A DNA stretch of 38,326 bases from Candidatus Woesebacteria bacterium RIFCSPLOWO2_01_FULL_44_24b (GCA_001793235.1 MGHM01000003.1:13677-52002); one strand, 5' to 3'; shown: positions 1 through 8,117, numbered from the stretch's first letter. The notes: generated from the sequence alone by a model not told the origin. Numbers and translations are program-made.

Positions 1-494
1 CCCCCAGTGCCGCCTCCTCCACCCTGCCCCGGCGATGAGGGTGTTGGAGTTGCACCTGCCGGAGTGGGAAAGCCGCCACTGCCACCTGAGCCACCGGTGC
101 CTCCTGTACCCCCACCACCAGTTTCTTCTTCAACTTGGTCAATAAGCTCATCCTCCCCAAGTATATAACTTGCTGCTCCGCCATTTATTGAAATATAATT
201 TCCCCCGCCCGTGACAAGCTCCCCCGAGCCTGTATATTTACCATTTATGTATGCAAAGAAAGTATCGGTTTTGTCGCTGTCCCAAAAATCTTCAAAAATC
301 CCTTCACTGGTCTTATAGCTGACTGTGCCGTCGCGCGAGACCGTCAAGGTATTGCCATCTTTCTGCACGCTAACCGAGTTAATTTCACGCTGGGGCGTAC
401 CCCCACCACCACGGGAGGCGGCAAAAATAAGAACAATAACTCCTAAAACTGCCGCAATTGCGACTGCTGCTATTAGTGCTGGCTGTTTTTTCAT
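1..494 (-). CDS. Anchored Gly-rich exported protein, partial
   Basis: The reading frame starts at the ATG complementary to 492-494 and runs off the left window edge, so about 164 codons are visible. Residues 2-25 form a positively charged start followed by one hydrophobic segment, which looks like a membrane anchor or uncleaved signal. After it comes a short polar domain with a Lys-Asp-Gly-Asn-Thr type beta-hairpin pattern, then a Gly/Thr/Ser-rich stretch and a Pro-Thr linker that continues past the edge. The start overlaps the pilC stop by 4 nt (ATGA), so it is translationally coupled to pilC and is the last visible gene of the pilus block. It has no clear GFxxxE prepilin motif, so I do not call it a pilin. 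It may be a pilus accessory or surface protein; the function is unknown. Confidence 0.75.
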   Translation of the reverse strand, partial: MKKQPALIAAVAIAAVLGVIVLIFAASRGGGGTPQREINSVSVQKDGNTLTVSRDGTVSYKTSEGIFEDFWDSDKTDTFFAYINGKYTGSGELVTGGGNYISINGGAASYILGEDELIDQVEEETGGGGTGGTGGSGGSGGFPTPAGATPTPSSPGQGGGGGTG

Positions 495-1708
495 GGCTGT
501 TGAATTGTCTGCTGCAGACCACCGATTATGGAATAAATCGGTGCTATCATCATAATAACCATAACCCCCACTACGACACCAATGGCAAGCATGAGAACCG
601 GCTCAATCAGGGAAGTCATATTTTTGAGACTGAACTCGACTTCTTTCTCATAAAAGTCAGCAACTTCAGATAACACTTGCTCCAAGCTCCCCGACTTCTC
701 GCCGGCCCGAATAGTCTGGACCATAATTGACGGGAAGACCGTTTTTTGAGTAGCCATAATGTCGGACAATGATTGGCCTTTGGCAACTTGTGAGCCAAAA
801 CGCTTGGTTTCCGCCTTGATTCTGGGCGAAGTTACAGACTCGGAACTCACGTCCAGGGACTCAATAATGGGAACACCGCTTCGGAGGAGCGTCGACAAGG
901 TTCTCGAAAACCTCGCAACATCAATGTTTTTTATTACGGTGCGCACAACCGGGGCCCGGCTTATGACACCTAACATAATTGTCCTCGTGGGCCTAATGAT
1001 AAACAGCGAGAAAAATAAGAGTCCCATAGCAATGGTGCCACCGATAATAAGTACTGGATTTTTGCCAAAAAATTCCCCGGCAGTCAAAAGAATTCTGGTA
1101 TAGCTGGGCAAGGGTACATCAAGCTTCAAAAATGCCGAGGCGAGCCGGGGGAGCACAAAAACGGCCATCAATAGCCCGTTACCAAACATCGCAACCACGA
1201 TAACCGCGGGGTACATCATCGAGCCCTTGATTTTTTGTGCAAGCTCGTGGGAGGCAGTAAGCTGGACGGCCAAATATTCCAATGTTTTCTCCAAAGTTCC
1301 CGACTCCTCGCCTACCTTGACCATGGTTAAAAACACTTTGTCAAAGTCATGCGGATACTGCTCCAAAACCGATGAAATTGACTTGCCCTTTTTGGCCTGG
1401 TAACTTAGGTCAGCCAAGATGTTCTGGAATTTCTGGTTTTTACTTTCCTGACGGATTATTTCAACCGCATCGGGGACACTCATGCCGCTTCGAAGCATTG
1501 TGCCCATAAAACGGCAAAAACTCGCTTTATCGGAAGTAGAAATACCTCCCAACATGAGGCTCCCAAAACCCCCCACTTTCTTTATAGTCAAAATTTTTAC
1601 GCCCTGGGATTGCAAAGTTCCCGTCGCGGACTCTTTACTGCTGGCCTGAATAGTATCTTCAAACAGTTTGCCAACCTCGTCCGTTGCTTTGTATGTAAAA
1701 AGGGGCAT
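491..1708 (-). CDS. pilC: Type IV pilus inner-membrane platform protein PilC/GspF
   Basis: This 405-residue protein has the usual length and layout of the PilC/GspF family: two homologous cytoplasmic GspF domains (about residues 65-190 and 270-395), each followed by hydrophobic segments, with a C-terminal membrane helix. The family hallmarks are visible: FCRFMGTMLRSGM near residue 64 and FSRTLSTLLRSGVP near 266, and GEESGTL and GEKSGSL motifs in the two halves. Known role: the polytopic platform that couples the PilB ATPase to pilin assembly. The start is supported by an AGGAGG Shine-Dalgarno at 1715-1720, which lies inside the last codons of pilB. There is one base between the pilB stop and this ATG, so the two are almost certainly cotranscribed and coupled. 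Confidence 0.95.
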   Translation of the reverse strand: MPLFTYKATDEVGKLFEDTIQASSKESATGTLQSQGVKILTIKKVGGFGSLMLGGISTSDKASFCRFMGTMLRSGMSVPDAVEIIRQESKNQKFQNILADLSYQAKKGKSISSVLEQYPHDFDKVFLTMVKVGEESGTLEKTLEYLAVQLTASHELAQKIKGSMMYPAVIVVAMFGNGLLMAVFVLPRLASAFLKLDVPLPSYTRILLTAGEFFGKNPVLIIGGTIAMGLLFFSLFIIRPTRTIMLGVISRAPVVRTVIKNIDVARFSRTLSTLLRSGVPIIESLDVSSESVTSPRIKAETKRFGSQVAKGQSLSDIMATQKTVFPSIMVQTIRAGEKSGSLEQVLSEVADFYEKEVEFSLKNMTSLIEPVLMLAIGVVVGVMVIMMIAPIYSIIGGLQQTIQQP

Positions 1709-1709
1709 A

Positions 1710-3389
1710 TTATTCCTCCTGAACCACTCTCAGAACTTCCTCAATAGTAGTCTGGCCGGCGTTAACCTTCTCCATGCCGTCCTCAAACATACTTAGCATC
1801 CCCTCTTCATGGGCTCTGGCGGCAATCATGTCGCTTGAAACTTTCGTGGCGACCAGTTTTCTAATCTCCTCAGTGACCGGCAAAATCTCATAAATCCCGA
1901 TCCTGCCCGAAAATCCGGTCCCGCGGCACTCGTTACAACCCACACCTTTATAAAACTTATACTTTTCAATATTCATATGGAAATCCTGAGAGAGTTTTTC
2001 CACAAGTTGGGGTTCCGGCGTAAACTCCACGCCGCACTGCGAGCAGATTTTCCGGACCAATCTTTGAGCTACAACCATATTAATAGTAGAAGCAGCCAAA
2101 TAGCCCTCCACTCCCATGTCTAAAATCCTAGGTATTGTTCCCGCTGCGTCGTTTGTGTGAAGGGTCGAAAGAACCAAGTGTCCCGTGAGAGCCGCATGAA
2201 CCGCGATCTGTGCTGTTTCGGCGTCGCGGATTTCACCCACCATTATGATATTCGGGTCGTGGCGAAGGAGTGCCCGAAGACCTGCGGCAAAAGTAAGCCC
2301 TGCTTTGGGGTTTATCTGAATCTGGGTAACGCGCTTGACGCCGTACTCAATCGGGTCCTCAATGGTGCAGATCTTAACTTTAATAGTATTTAAAATATTT
2401 AAGACCGAATACAAAGTCGTAGTTTTGCCTGACCCCGTAGGCCCGGTAACAAGGACCATACCATGGGGCCTTTGAATATTGCTCTGCACAATCCCGAGGT
2501 TTCTTCCCGTGATGCCGAGCTCCTCCAGGGAAAGCGGCCTGTCAGACTCATGAAGAAGACGCATGACGACATTCTCCCCATAAAAACCGGGGATAATGGA
2601 AATACGTAGTGACACCTGGTCCCCACTCATATCAAGCTTATACCTTCCGTCCTGTGGAACACGGCGCTCATCAAGCTTCAGGTTTGAGAGAATTTTAATG
2701 CGGGCAGTAAGGGCTTCCTCCACGCCACGGGGAAGTTTGACAATGTCTTCGAGTACCCCGTCCACCCGGAAGCGCACGATAACTTCCTTCTCATGCACTT
2801 CAATGTGGATGTCGCTCGCGCGCTCGGCAATAGCATACTCAAAAATAGTGTCTAAAATTTTAATAACCGGCAATTTCTCGGCGGCCTCAAGCAAATTTCC
2901 TTCAATCCGAGCTTTCTTGAGGTTTTCGGAAATGACCTTATCAAAGTCCTCACGGATATTTCTTTTATATTGATTCAAGGCATCCGCAATGTCCTCGTGG
3001 CTCGCGTAGTGGGGAATGACATCAAGCCCGGTATGCCTTTTGGCAAACTCAATGCCCTCGACGTTGCCCGGGTCCTCCATGGCAACTTTGAGCTTCACGC
3101 TATCTCGCTCAATGGGAACCATCCTGTAGGTCTTGGCAAGGCGCTCAGGGAGTACGGCCATAACTTCCTCGGGGATTTTATAGTGCTTAAGCGAAAGGTA
3201 TGGAACGTTGTAAAAAGCGGCAACAAGCTTGTTGATGTCCTCCTGACGGATAAGCCCACGGAAAACCAGGACTTCGCGGACGTCTTTGCCCAGCTCCTCA
3301 GCGTTTTTAGCAGCAGCATCAAAGACAGCCTCAGTGACTTTTCCTGAGCCGACTATTATAGTCTTTAGGGCATTGACATCAAGTTTCAT
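1710..3389 (-). CDS. pilB: Type IV pilus assembly ATPase PilB/GspE
   Basis: A 559-residue secretion ATPase. The N-terminal MshEN/GspE-N domain covers about residues 1-140. The C-terminal ATPase core has Walker A GPTGSGKT at 316-323, an Asp box (CTIEDPIEY, 341-349), Walker B IIMVGEIRD at 381-389 and a His box ending in STLHTND at about 408-414. A tetracysteine zinc site (C449, C452, C485, C488) is typical of PilB/GspE extension ATPases and absent from PilT retraction ATPases. It powers pilin polymerisation at the cytoplasmic face with PilC, encoded immediately downstream. No pilT, pilM-O or pilin gene is in this window; they may lie beyond the left edge or elsewhere. A TATACT hexamer about 13 nt before the ATG could be an internal promoter, but this is weak. 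Confidence 0.95.
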   Translation of the reverse strand: MKLDVNALKTIIVGSGKVTEAVFDAAAKNAEELGKDVREVLVFRGLIRQEDINKLVAAFYNVPYLSLKHYKIPEEVMAVLPERLAKTYRMVPIERDSVKLKVAMEDPGNVEGIEFAKRHTGLDVIPHYASHEDIADALNQYKRNIREDFDKVISENLKKARIEGNLLEAAEKLPVIKILDTIFEYAIAERASDIHIEVHEKEVIVRFRVDGVLEDIVKLPRGVEEALTARIKILSNLKLDERRVPQDGRYKLDMSGDQVSLRISIIPGFYGENVVMRLLHESDRPLSLEELGITGRNLGIVQSNIQRPHGMVLVTGPTGSGKTTTLYSVLNILNTIKVKICTIEDPIEYGVKRVTQIQINPKAGLTFAAGLRALLRHDPNIIMVGEIRDAETAQIAVHAALTGHLVLSTLHTNDAAGTIPRILDMGVEGYLAASTINMVVAQRLVRKICSQCGVEFTPEPQLVEKLSQDFHMNIEKYKFYKGVGCNECRGTGFSGRIGIYEILPVTEEIRKLVATKVSSDMIAARAHEEGMLSMFEDGMEKVNAGQTTIEEVLRVVQEE

Positions 3390-3409
3390 GGGCAGTAATT
3401 CAGTATAAC

Positions 3410-3688
3410 TTATTTCCTGCTTTTTCTCCCACTCAATGCGTTTATAATCTCGTCCCGGGTAAACCCAAACTGCCGCACTTGATTGACAATCATTGACCTA
3501 AAATTCGGGTCAGAATATTCTTTAAGCCCTCTTATTGTAATGTAAGGAGCCTGTCCACCGCTCGGTTTTTTCGAAGGATGCTTAGCAAGTGAATGGCCAC
3601 CTTTCCCTCTAGTTTCATCTATAGTAAAACCCAACTCACTAAGTGCGGTCTTGAGTTCAGGCGAGCCAAACACGGGAATCTTAGGCAT
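3410..3688 (-). CDS. HicA-like mRNA interferase toxin
   Basis: A 92-residue protein resembling the HicA (YcfA) double-stranded RNA-binding-fold toxins. The N-terminal segment reads as an alpha helix (ELKTALSELGF), followed by the GKGGHSLAKHP stretch that aligns with the family's G-S-H catalytic strand; the His there would be the catalytic residue. Then come a beta strand (YITIRG) and a C-terminal helix with the GFTRDEIINAL pattern typical of HicA ends. I chose the ATG at 3688 over an upstream TTG at 3715 because HicA proteins begin just before this helix. This start gives an 8-nt overlap with the hicB-like stop. Known role of the family: translation-dependent mRNA cleavage. The module sits directly upstream of pilB on the same strand. 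The final basic tail (GRKSRK) could be an extra RNA contact. Confidence 0.7.
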   Translation of the reverse strand: MPKIPVFGSPELKTALSELGFTIDETRGKGGHSLAKHPSKKPSGGQAPYITIRGLKEYSDPNFRSMIVNQVRQFGFTRDEIINALSGRKSRK

Positions 3689-4022
3689 AGGAGAAACGAG
3701 GGGTAAATGAAACAAATTCGTCTATCACGCCCGACCTTTCATTTGACTTGGCCACTGGCACTGGAGGAAGGTAGATAAAGTCAGCTTTAAGCGCTTCTTT
3801 TCTTGGAACCCGAAAATAGGTTAACACAAGATCGTTCACAACATTTACAAGTTCACCTAAATTTTCTGCATAACTCATCGCTCCCGGATATTCAGGTAAA
3901 ACTACAATAAAGCCGCCGCTTCTGGATTTCTTAAGCGAAACACTAACAGCCTTTGGTAGTTTGTATTTAGCATGGAAAGCTTTGGTTGACACAAAACCAG
4001 TATAATAGCTTCTTGACAGCAT
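3681..4022 (-). CDS. HicB-like antitoxin
   Basis: A 113-residue protein whose centre (GGFIVVLPEYPGAMSYAEN, then LGELVNVVNDLV) matches the partial RNase H fold of HicB antitoxins: a strand-turn with the P-E-Y/F-P-G motif followed by a helix. The N-terminal ~20 residues and the C-terminal Pro-rich tail are divergent, and I see no clear ribbon-helix-helix or Xre DNA-binding domain at the end. Autoregulation is therefore uncertain. It lies immediately upstream of, and overlaps, the hicA-like gene, which supports a toxin-antitoxin pair in the order antitoxin-toxin. No strong Shine-Dalgarno is visible before the ATG at 4022. The function is inferred from domain resemblance plus gene pairing. Confidence 0.62.
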   Translation of the reverse strand: MLSRSYYTGFVSTKAFHAKYKLPKAVSVSLKKSRSGGFIVVLPEYPGAMSYAENLGELVNVVNDLVLTYFRVPRKEALKADFIYLPPVPVAKSNERSGVIDEFVSFTPRFSYA

Positions 4023-4108
4023 GTCTATAGTTCTGTATAAAAGGCTATCTGCTCTTTCATTTTATCGGCCGCAAACGGAGATAAAAACTTAAATCTTTTC
4101 CGTAATAC

Positions 4109-5563
4109 ATGAGACGGCTTATACAAAGTGCAATACTAATTAGTTTCGTCGTTTTTGCGACACTCAGGATAACTTCCGCATTCTTCTCGGACACCGAAAC
4201 TTCCGAAGGAAATATTCTGGCCGCAGGAGCCATTGACCTATTAATAGACAACGAGAGCTACTACAACGGGGTGTTCAATCCCGATACCTCGTGGGAACCT
4301 GACGACCTTGACCCGACTCACTTATTTTTTAATTTTAACGACCTCAAACCATCAGACTATGGCGAGGATACTATATCTATACGCGTCAACGATAACGATG
4401 CTTGGGCGTGTATGGATGTAACGCTAACTAAAAATGACGACAATACCTGTACCGAGCCGGAGCTGATAGACGACCCGGACTGTACGGACCCCAATCCTCC
4501 CGGGGATGTTGACTTGTTAGATGGCGAGTTGGCCCAAAACATCAACTTCATCTGGTGGGCAGACGATGGCGACAATGTTCTGGAAGTTGAAGAGAATATC
4601 TTCGAAGAAGGCAATACTTCCACCATATTTACCGGCGAGTCATGGACACTCGCGGACGCAACCGGCAATGTTTGGGATGAGAATGGCCCAATCCCAGGCG
4701 ATGAAATTGTTTATATCGCCAAAGCCTGGTGTTTTGGAACTCTGACTCCAGCACCACTTGGCCAAGAAGCTTACGATGGACCACATCAAGATAACAACGA
4801 CAATGGCACAGCCGGTGAACCAGTTGACGGCGGGTATCTCTGCGACGGCAGCGGCCTTAATAACGCCTCGCAAACCGATATAATAACGGCCGACGTCAGC
4901 TTCCAGGCAATACAGTCACGCAATAATCTTGATTTCGTCTGCGGCGATGGCGGGCCAACACCGCCTCCGGGTCCATGTGAGAAAAAGCCGGACGTCATGC
5001 TTGTTCTTGACCGCTCTGGCTCAATAAGTGCAGGCGAGCTGACCACTCTTAAAAACGCAGCCAACGCATTTATAGATGCTTTGAACCCAACAACCGCAAC
5101 GGCGCACATTGGCCAGACAAGCTTCGCGACCTTGGGCAGCTTGGATCTACAATTGACCGACGACGAAACTGCAGCTCACACCGCAGTCAACGGGCTAACC
5201 ACGGGCGGCTTCACCAATCTTTTCCAGGGACTCTCACTTGCTGACGATGAGTTGGCAAGCGTCCGCGACCGCGCAGACTTAACATCTCCCGACTTTGCTG
5301 TAGTAATTACCGACGGCGAGCCAAATGAGCCGGGAAGCGATGCAAACGCCCGCGCAGTCGCCACAGCTGAGGCGGCAGACATGCGAAGCCATGGCGTTAC
5401 AGTTTATGTGGTGGGCATCGGCGTGACGCCGGCAAATGCCACATACCTGACTGACAATATCGCCTCGCCCGGCCCGGGGCACTACTTTGCAGCAGCCGAC
5501 TTCGACGACTTGGAAGCAATACTCGAGGGCATTGCAAATTGTCCGCAGAATGGCGGCGAATAA
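4109..5563 (+). CDS. TasA-like exported protein with C-terminal VWA domain
   Basis: A 484-residue exported protein. Residues 5-24 are a hydrophobic signal followed by AFFSDTETSEGN-LAAG-IDL, the signature of SipW-dependent TasA/CalY-type exported proteins. The middle (about 40-280) shares blocks with two other genes here: DLKP-DYGEDTIS, NDAWAC, WWADDGDNV, IAKAWCFG and LCDGS..NNASQTD. After a Pro-rich hinge, residues about 294-478 form a von Willebrand A domain with a complete MIDAS: D301-x-S303-x-S305, T369 and D402 in TDGEPN. The domain should therefore bind a divalent ion and may act as an adhesin. A SipW-type peptidase gene lies downstream at 8206. The probable organisation is surface fibre subunit or cap plus adhesive head, which is an inference. 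Confidence 0.88.
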   Translation: MRRLIQSAILISFVVFATLRITSAFFSDTETSEGNILAAGAIDLLIDNESYYNGVFNPDTSWEPDDLDPTHLFFNFNDLKPSDYGEDTISIRVNDNDAWACMDVTLTKNDDNTCTEPELIDDPDCTDPNPPGDVDLLDGELAQNINFIWWADDGDNVLEVEENIFEEGNTSTIFTGESWTLADATGNVWDENGPIPGDEIVYIAKAWCFGTLTPAPLGQEAYDGPHQDNNDNGTAGEPVDGGYLCDGSGLNNASQTDIITADVSFQAIQSRNNLDFVCGDGGPTPPPGPCEKKPDVMLVLDRSGSISAGELTTLKNAANAFIDALNPTTATAHIGQTSFATLGSLDLQLTDDETAAHTAVNGLTTGGFTNLFQGLSLADDELASVRDRADLTSPDFAVVITDGEPNEPGSDANARAVATAEAADMRSHGVTVYVVGIGVTPANATYLTDNIASPGPGHYFAAADFDDLEAILEGIANCPQNGGE

Positions 5564-5587
5564 ATACATAGCACATAGTTTCAAGAC

Positions 5588-5617
5588 TTGACGGGTTTGG
5601 CCATTTTCCTGTAGTTT
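5588..5617 (+). promoter_or_regulatory. Possible promoter of the 5630 gene
   Basis: TTGACG at 5588-5593 is a good -35 candidate. TAGTTT at 5612-5617, 18 bp downstream, is the best-spaced but weak -10; TTTAAT at 5615-5620 is closer to consensus but 21 bp away. No Shine-Dalgarno precedes the ATG at 5630, so the transcript leader would be very short. Confidence 0.35.
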
Positions 5618-5629
5618 AATAACTCTAAG

Positions 5630-6013
5630 ATGAAAAAAATTGACCTGAGACCACAAGTTAAGTCGGCACTATTTCTAGCCTTCACGGTAACGGCTCTCGC
5701 AACTTCCTTCACCATTGAGTTTTTCACTGCTAACCCGAAGCTGGTTGAGCTCACCATTGAGTCGGTTGATAAATCAACCGGGGACTTCAGTGGCGAGGCC
5801 ATGAGCCAAGCTGGCGAAGTCTGGGAAGTCGCCGGCACTCTGGTAGATAATAAGGTGGAGATAGAGTTTAATAATGTAACTAATTCCAAGCGCATCCTGG
5901 CAGCAGGCAAAATTGATAAAGACGGGGTAATTTTAGGCCGCGCCGCAACTGAAGAAGGCGAGCTTTTTGAGTGGGAAACTACGGATGCATTAATGAAAAC
6001 AAGCAATTCGTAG
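5630..6013 (+). CDS. Small signal-anchored protein of unknown function
   Basis: A 127-residue protein I do not recognise. Residues 12-33 form a hydrophobic N-terminal anchor or signal (SALFLAFTVTALATSF). The rest is a compact polar domain with alternating hydrophobic residues, repeated V/L-E-x-T/E patterns and the segments GEVWEVAGTLVDNKVEIEF and KDGVILGRA. This reads as an antiparallel beta-sheet or barrel-like extracytoplasmic domain. It has no cysteines and no TasA signature. It is flanked by TasA-like genes on the same strand, so it may belong to the same surface assembly, but nothing in its sequence proves this. Confidence 0.7.
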   Translation: MKKIDLRPQVKSALFLAFTVTALATSFTIEFFTANPKLVELTIESVDKSTGDFSGEAMSQAGEVWEVAGTLVDNKVEIEFNNVTNSKRILAAGKIDKDGVILGRAATEEGELFEWETTDALMKTSNS

Positions 6014-6106
6014 TGAAATTTTCAATTTTAAATTCTTAATTTTTAATCAAATCTGAAATTTAAATTTTTGATTTACAAAATTTATTACAAATTAAAAATT
6101 CCAGAG
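6014..6106 (+). other. Very AT-rich intergenic stretch upstream of TasA-like gene
   Basis: About 93 bases of almost pure A/T, with imperfect inverted AATTTTTAAT / ATTAAAAATT arms. This is consistent with a promoter region carrying UP-element-like tracts. Possible -35 (TTGATT near 6068) and -10 hexamers can be found, but the low complexity makes any single choice unreliable. Confidence 0.4.
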
Positions 6107-6116
6107 AGGGGGTGAT
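6107..6116 (+). promoter_or_regulatory. Extended Shine-Dalgarno
   Basis: AGGGGGTGAT is nearly full-length complementary to the usual 16S rRNA 3' end, with one G-U pair, and lies 4 nt before the ATG at 6121. It decides the start at 6121 over an in-frame GTG at 6112, which is part of the SD itself. The same element precedes the 7182 and 15132 genes. Confidence 0.75.
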
Positions 6117-6120
6117 AAAT

Positions 6121-7020
6121 ATGAGCAGAAGAATAATAACGAGTTTATTGACAATTTTGGTAGCAGCGGTGGTAGTAGTCGGTGCCACAACAGCATTTTT
6201 TAGCGATACCGAGACATCTGTTGGCAACACCTTTGCAGCTGGCGATATCGATTTACAAATTGATAATACCAGTTACGCAATTGATTGGAATATTCCCGGT
6301 TTTCAAAATCCAACAGGAGCTTTCGTAGCCAGCACTCATACATCTTGGACTATGAGAGATTTGACAGTTGAAAAGTTCTTTGACTTTGTCGATCTGAAAC
6401 CAGGCGATTACAGTGAGGACACAATCTCAATTCACGTTGGTTCCAACGATGCTTGGGTTTGTGCTGCAGCGAGAATCACAGACGACAACGATAATACCTA
6501 CGTTGAGCCTGAGGTAGCTGACGATCTAACTGTAGGGGTTGATCCGCTACTTACCGATGGAGAACTTGATGACGGACTTAACTTTGCTTTCTGGGTTGAC
6601 GATGGAGACAATGTCTTCGAAGACGGTGAACAAGTCTTTCTTGAAGGCCCCTTAAGTGGACTTGGCGAAGCCGGTCAGATTGCGCTTGCTGATTCAAACA
6701 GCAGCATCCTTAGTGAAGGCGAGCCCATTCCTGGAGGCGAAACTTTCTATATTGGAAAGATTTGGTGTTTTGGTGACTTAACTCCAAATCAACGTCCAGA
6801 CAGAGAGGATCCGAATCCTCAATTGAACAATCCGGTCAATAGAGGAACAGGTTGGACTTGTGACGGAAGCTTTGTTAACAACGCGGCTCAGACTGACGTT
6901 GTAGTTGGTGATCTGCAATTCTATGCAGAACAAGCAAGACATAACGACCAGTTTTCTTGTCGGGAGAATTGGAAACCTGTTTGGCCAACACCAACGCCTA
7001 CACCTATCCCAACGGATTAG
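6121..7020 (+). CDS. TasA-like SipW-dependent exported protein
   Basis: A 299-residue exported protein. It has a basic N-terminus, a hydrophobic segment (about residues 5-22) and the AFFSDTETSVGN-FAAGDIDL signature of TasA/camelysin-type SipW substrates. The rest is an Asp/Asn-rich beta domain with the blocks DLKPGDYSEDTIS, NDAWVCAA, WVDDGDNVFEDGE, GKIWCFGDLTP and CDGSFVNNAAQTD, shared with the 4109 and 7182 genes. It ends in a short Thr-Pro tail (TPTPTPIPTD), a typical spacer, but no C-terminal anchor follows. The repeated Asp/Asn clusters (DDNDNTYVEPE, DDGDN) suggest Ca2+ binding; this is an inference. Its very strong SD implies high expression, as expected for a fibre or matrix subunit. 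It probably acts outside the cell after SipW-type cleavage. Confidence 0.9.
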   Translation: MSRRIITSLLTILVAAVVVVGATTAFFSDTETSVGNTFAAGDIDLQIDNTSYAIDWNIPGFQNPTGAFVASTHTSWTMRDLTVEKFFDFVDLKPGDYSEDTISIHVGSNDAWVCAAARITDDNDNTYVEPEVADDLTVGVDPLLTDGELDDGLNFAFWVDDGDNVFEDGEQVFLEGPLSGLGEAGQIALADSNSSILSEGEPIPGGETFYIGKIWCFGDLTPNQRPDREDPNPQLNNPVNRGTGWTCDGSFVNNAAQTDVVVGDLQFYAEQARHNDQFSCRENWKPVWPTPTPTPIPTD

Positions 7021-7027
7021 TGTAATT

Positions 7028-7079
7028 TCTGCCCAAACCTCGTGAGGTGCACAAAGTGCTACCTCACTGAGGGGGCAGA
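7028..7079 (+). other. Intergenic RNA stem-loop 1
   Basis: An outer stem TCTGCCC (7028-7034) / GGGCAGA (7073-7079) encloses a second stem built from CCTC-GTGAGGT-GC and GC-ACCTCAC-GAGG, giving one long interrupted hairpin. It starts 8 nt after the stop of the 6121 gene. It is not followed by a T-run, so it is unlikely to be a simple intrinsic terminator. It may be an mRNA stabiliser or processing site between two TasA-like cistrons. Confidence 0.55.
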
Positions 7080-7080
7080 G

Positions 7081-7132
7081 ATCTGGGGATAAGCAGAGCT
7101 TGTCGCTTCGCGATAAATAATTATCCGCAGAT
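7081..7132 (+). other. Intergenic RNA stem-loop 2
   Basis: The arms ATCTGGGGATAA (7081-7092) and TTATCCGCAGAT (7121-7132) pair with one mismatch. They enclose a smaller hairpin, TTGTCGC-TTC-GCGATAA. The structure follows stem-loop 1 directly and lies 36-50 nt before the strong SD of the next gene. This is a direct sequence observation; the function is not known. Confidence 0.55.
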
Positions 7133-7167
7133 TTCTGCCTGAAAAACCGATTTCACCTGCCTTAGGG

Positions 7168-7177
7168 AGGGGGTGAT
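7168..7177 (+). promoter_or_regulatory. Extended Shine-Dalgarno
   Basis: AGGGGGTGAT has the same sequence and spacing as the SD of the 6121 gene. It indicates that the TTG at 7182, at the position of the paralogue's ATG, is the start, rather than the GTG at 7173 inside the SD. Confidence 0.7.
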
Positions 7178-7181
7178 TAAT

Positions 7182-8117
7182 TTGAAAAAAATAATATTAA
7201 GTTTTATTACTGTTTTAGTTGCAGGAGGAGTAGTGATTGCAGGTACAAACGCTTTCTTTAGTGATACAGAAGAATCAAAAGGCAATGTCCTCGCGGCAGG
7301 TGCTATTGACTTGGGAGTAGACAATCACAGCTATTACAACGGATTACTTAATCCAGGAACAACTTGGAGAGTAGACTACGATCTAGATCCTCTTTTGGGT
7401 GACGATCCTTCTACACCAAACGTGGTAGAAACTGACTTTGTTATCGAACCCGGTCGTCTTTTCTTCGATTTTCATGATTTGAAACCCGGAGATTGGGGCG
7501 AAGATACTATCAGCCTTCATGTCAAGGATAATGATTCTTGGCTTTGTGCTGATGTAACCTTAACCAGCGACGACGACAATGGTCTTACAGAACCAGAAGG
7601 TGACGATGGAGACATAACTCCTGGACCTCTTGGTGAAGGGGAATTAGCTGACCATGTAAACTTTTACTGGTGGGCTGATGACGGAGACAACGTGTTCGAA
7701 TGTGTAGAGGAAGAGACACCTGAAGGAATAGTGTGTAATCCACGAGCTGAGGGTAGTGAACATTTACTTCCTGCTGGTCCCATAGGCGCTCTCAATGTAG
7801 GAGAAACTGCACATGTGGCTCTTGCTGACTCCCTAACTAACATCTGGGGAGATCAAGGTCCGCTACCAGGCGGTGAGGTTCGTTTTGTTGCTAAAGCATG
7901 GTGCTTTGGAACAACAGAAATGACTCCTTACCCTCAGGATGGTGGAAATCAACAGAGCGGTCCAGATGATCGTCCTGTACTCTGCGACGGTTCAGCCGAA
8001 ACTAACGTTACACAAACAGATAGTTTAACAGCTGATATCGCTTTCAGAGCAGTGCAATCTCGACACAACGACAAATTCCTTTGTCGTCCAGAGCTTGCGC
8101 CACCGACAGGGCCTTAG
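7182..8117 (+). CDS. TasA-like SipW-dependent exported protein
   Basis: A 311-residue paralogue of the 6121 gene. It has a Lys-Lys start, a hydrophobic segment (about 4-20), then NAFFSDTEESKGNVLAAGAIDL, the SipW-type cleavage and TasA signature. The body has DLKPGDWGEDTIS, NDSWLCADVTL, WWADDGDNVFECVEE, a loop with two Cys, VAKAWCFGTTEM and LCDGS..NVTQTD, close to those of the 4109 gene but without a VWA domain. TTG is chosen as start by position relative to the SD and by alignment with its paralogue. Tandem paralogues with near-consensus SDs suggest two abundant structural subunits of one fibre or sheath. The closest known comparison is TasA/CalY of Bacillus, which form biofilm fibres; here the role is inferred. 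Confidence 0.88.
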   Translation: MKKIILSFITVLVAGGVVIAGTNAFFSDTEESKGNVLAAGAIDLGVDNHSYYNGLLNPGTTWRVDYDLDPLLGDDPSTPNVVETDFVIEPGRLFFDFHDLKPGDWGEDTISLHVKDNDSWLCADVTLTSDDDNGLTEPEGDDGDITPGPLGEGELADHVNFYWWADDGDNVFECVEEETPEGIVCNPRAEGSEHLLPAGPIGALNVGETAHVALADSLTNIWGDQGPLPGGEVRFVAKAWCFGTTEMTPYPQDGGNQQSGPDDRPVLCDGSAETNVTQTDSLTADIAFRAVQSRHNDKFLCRPELAPPTGP

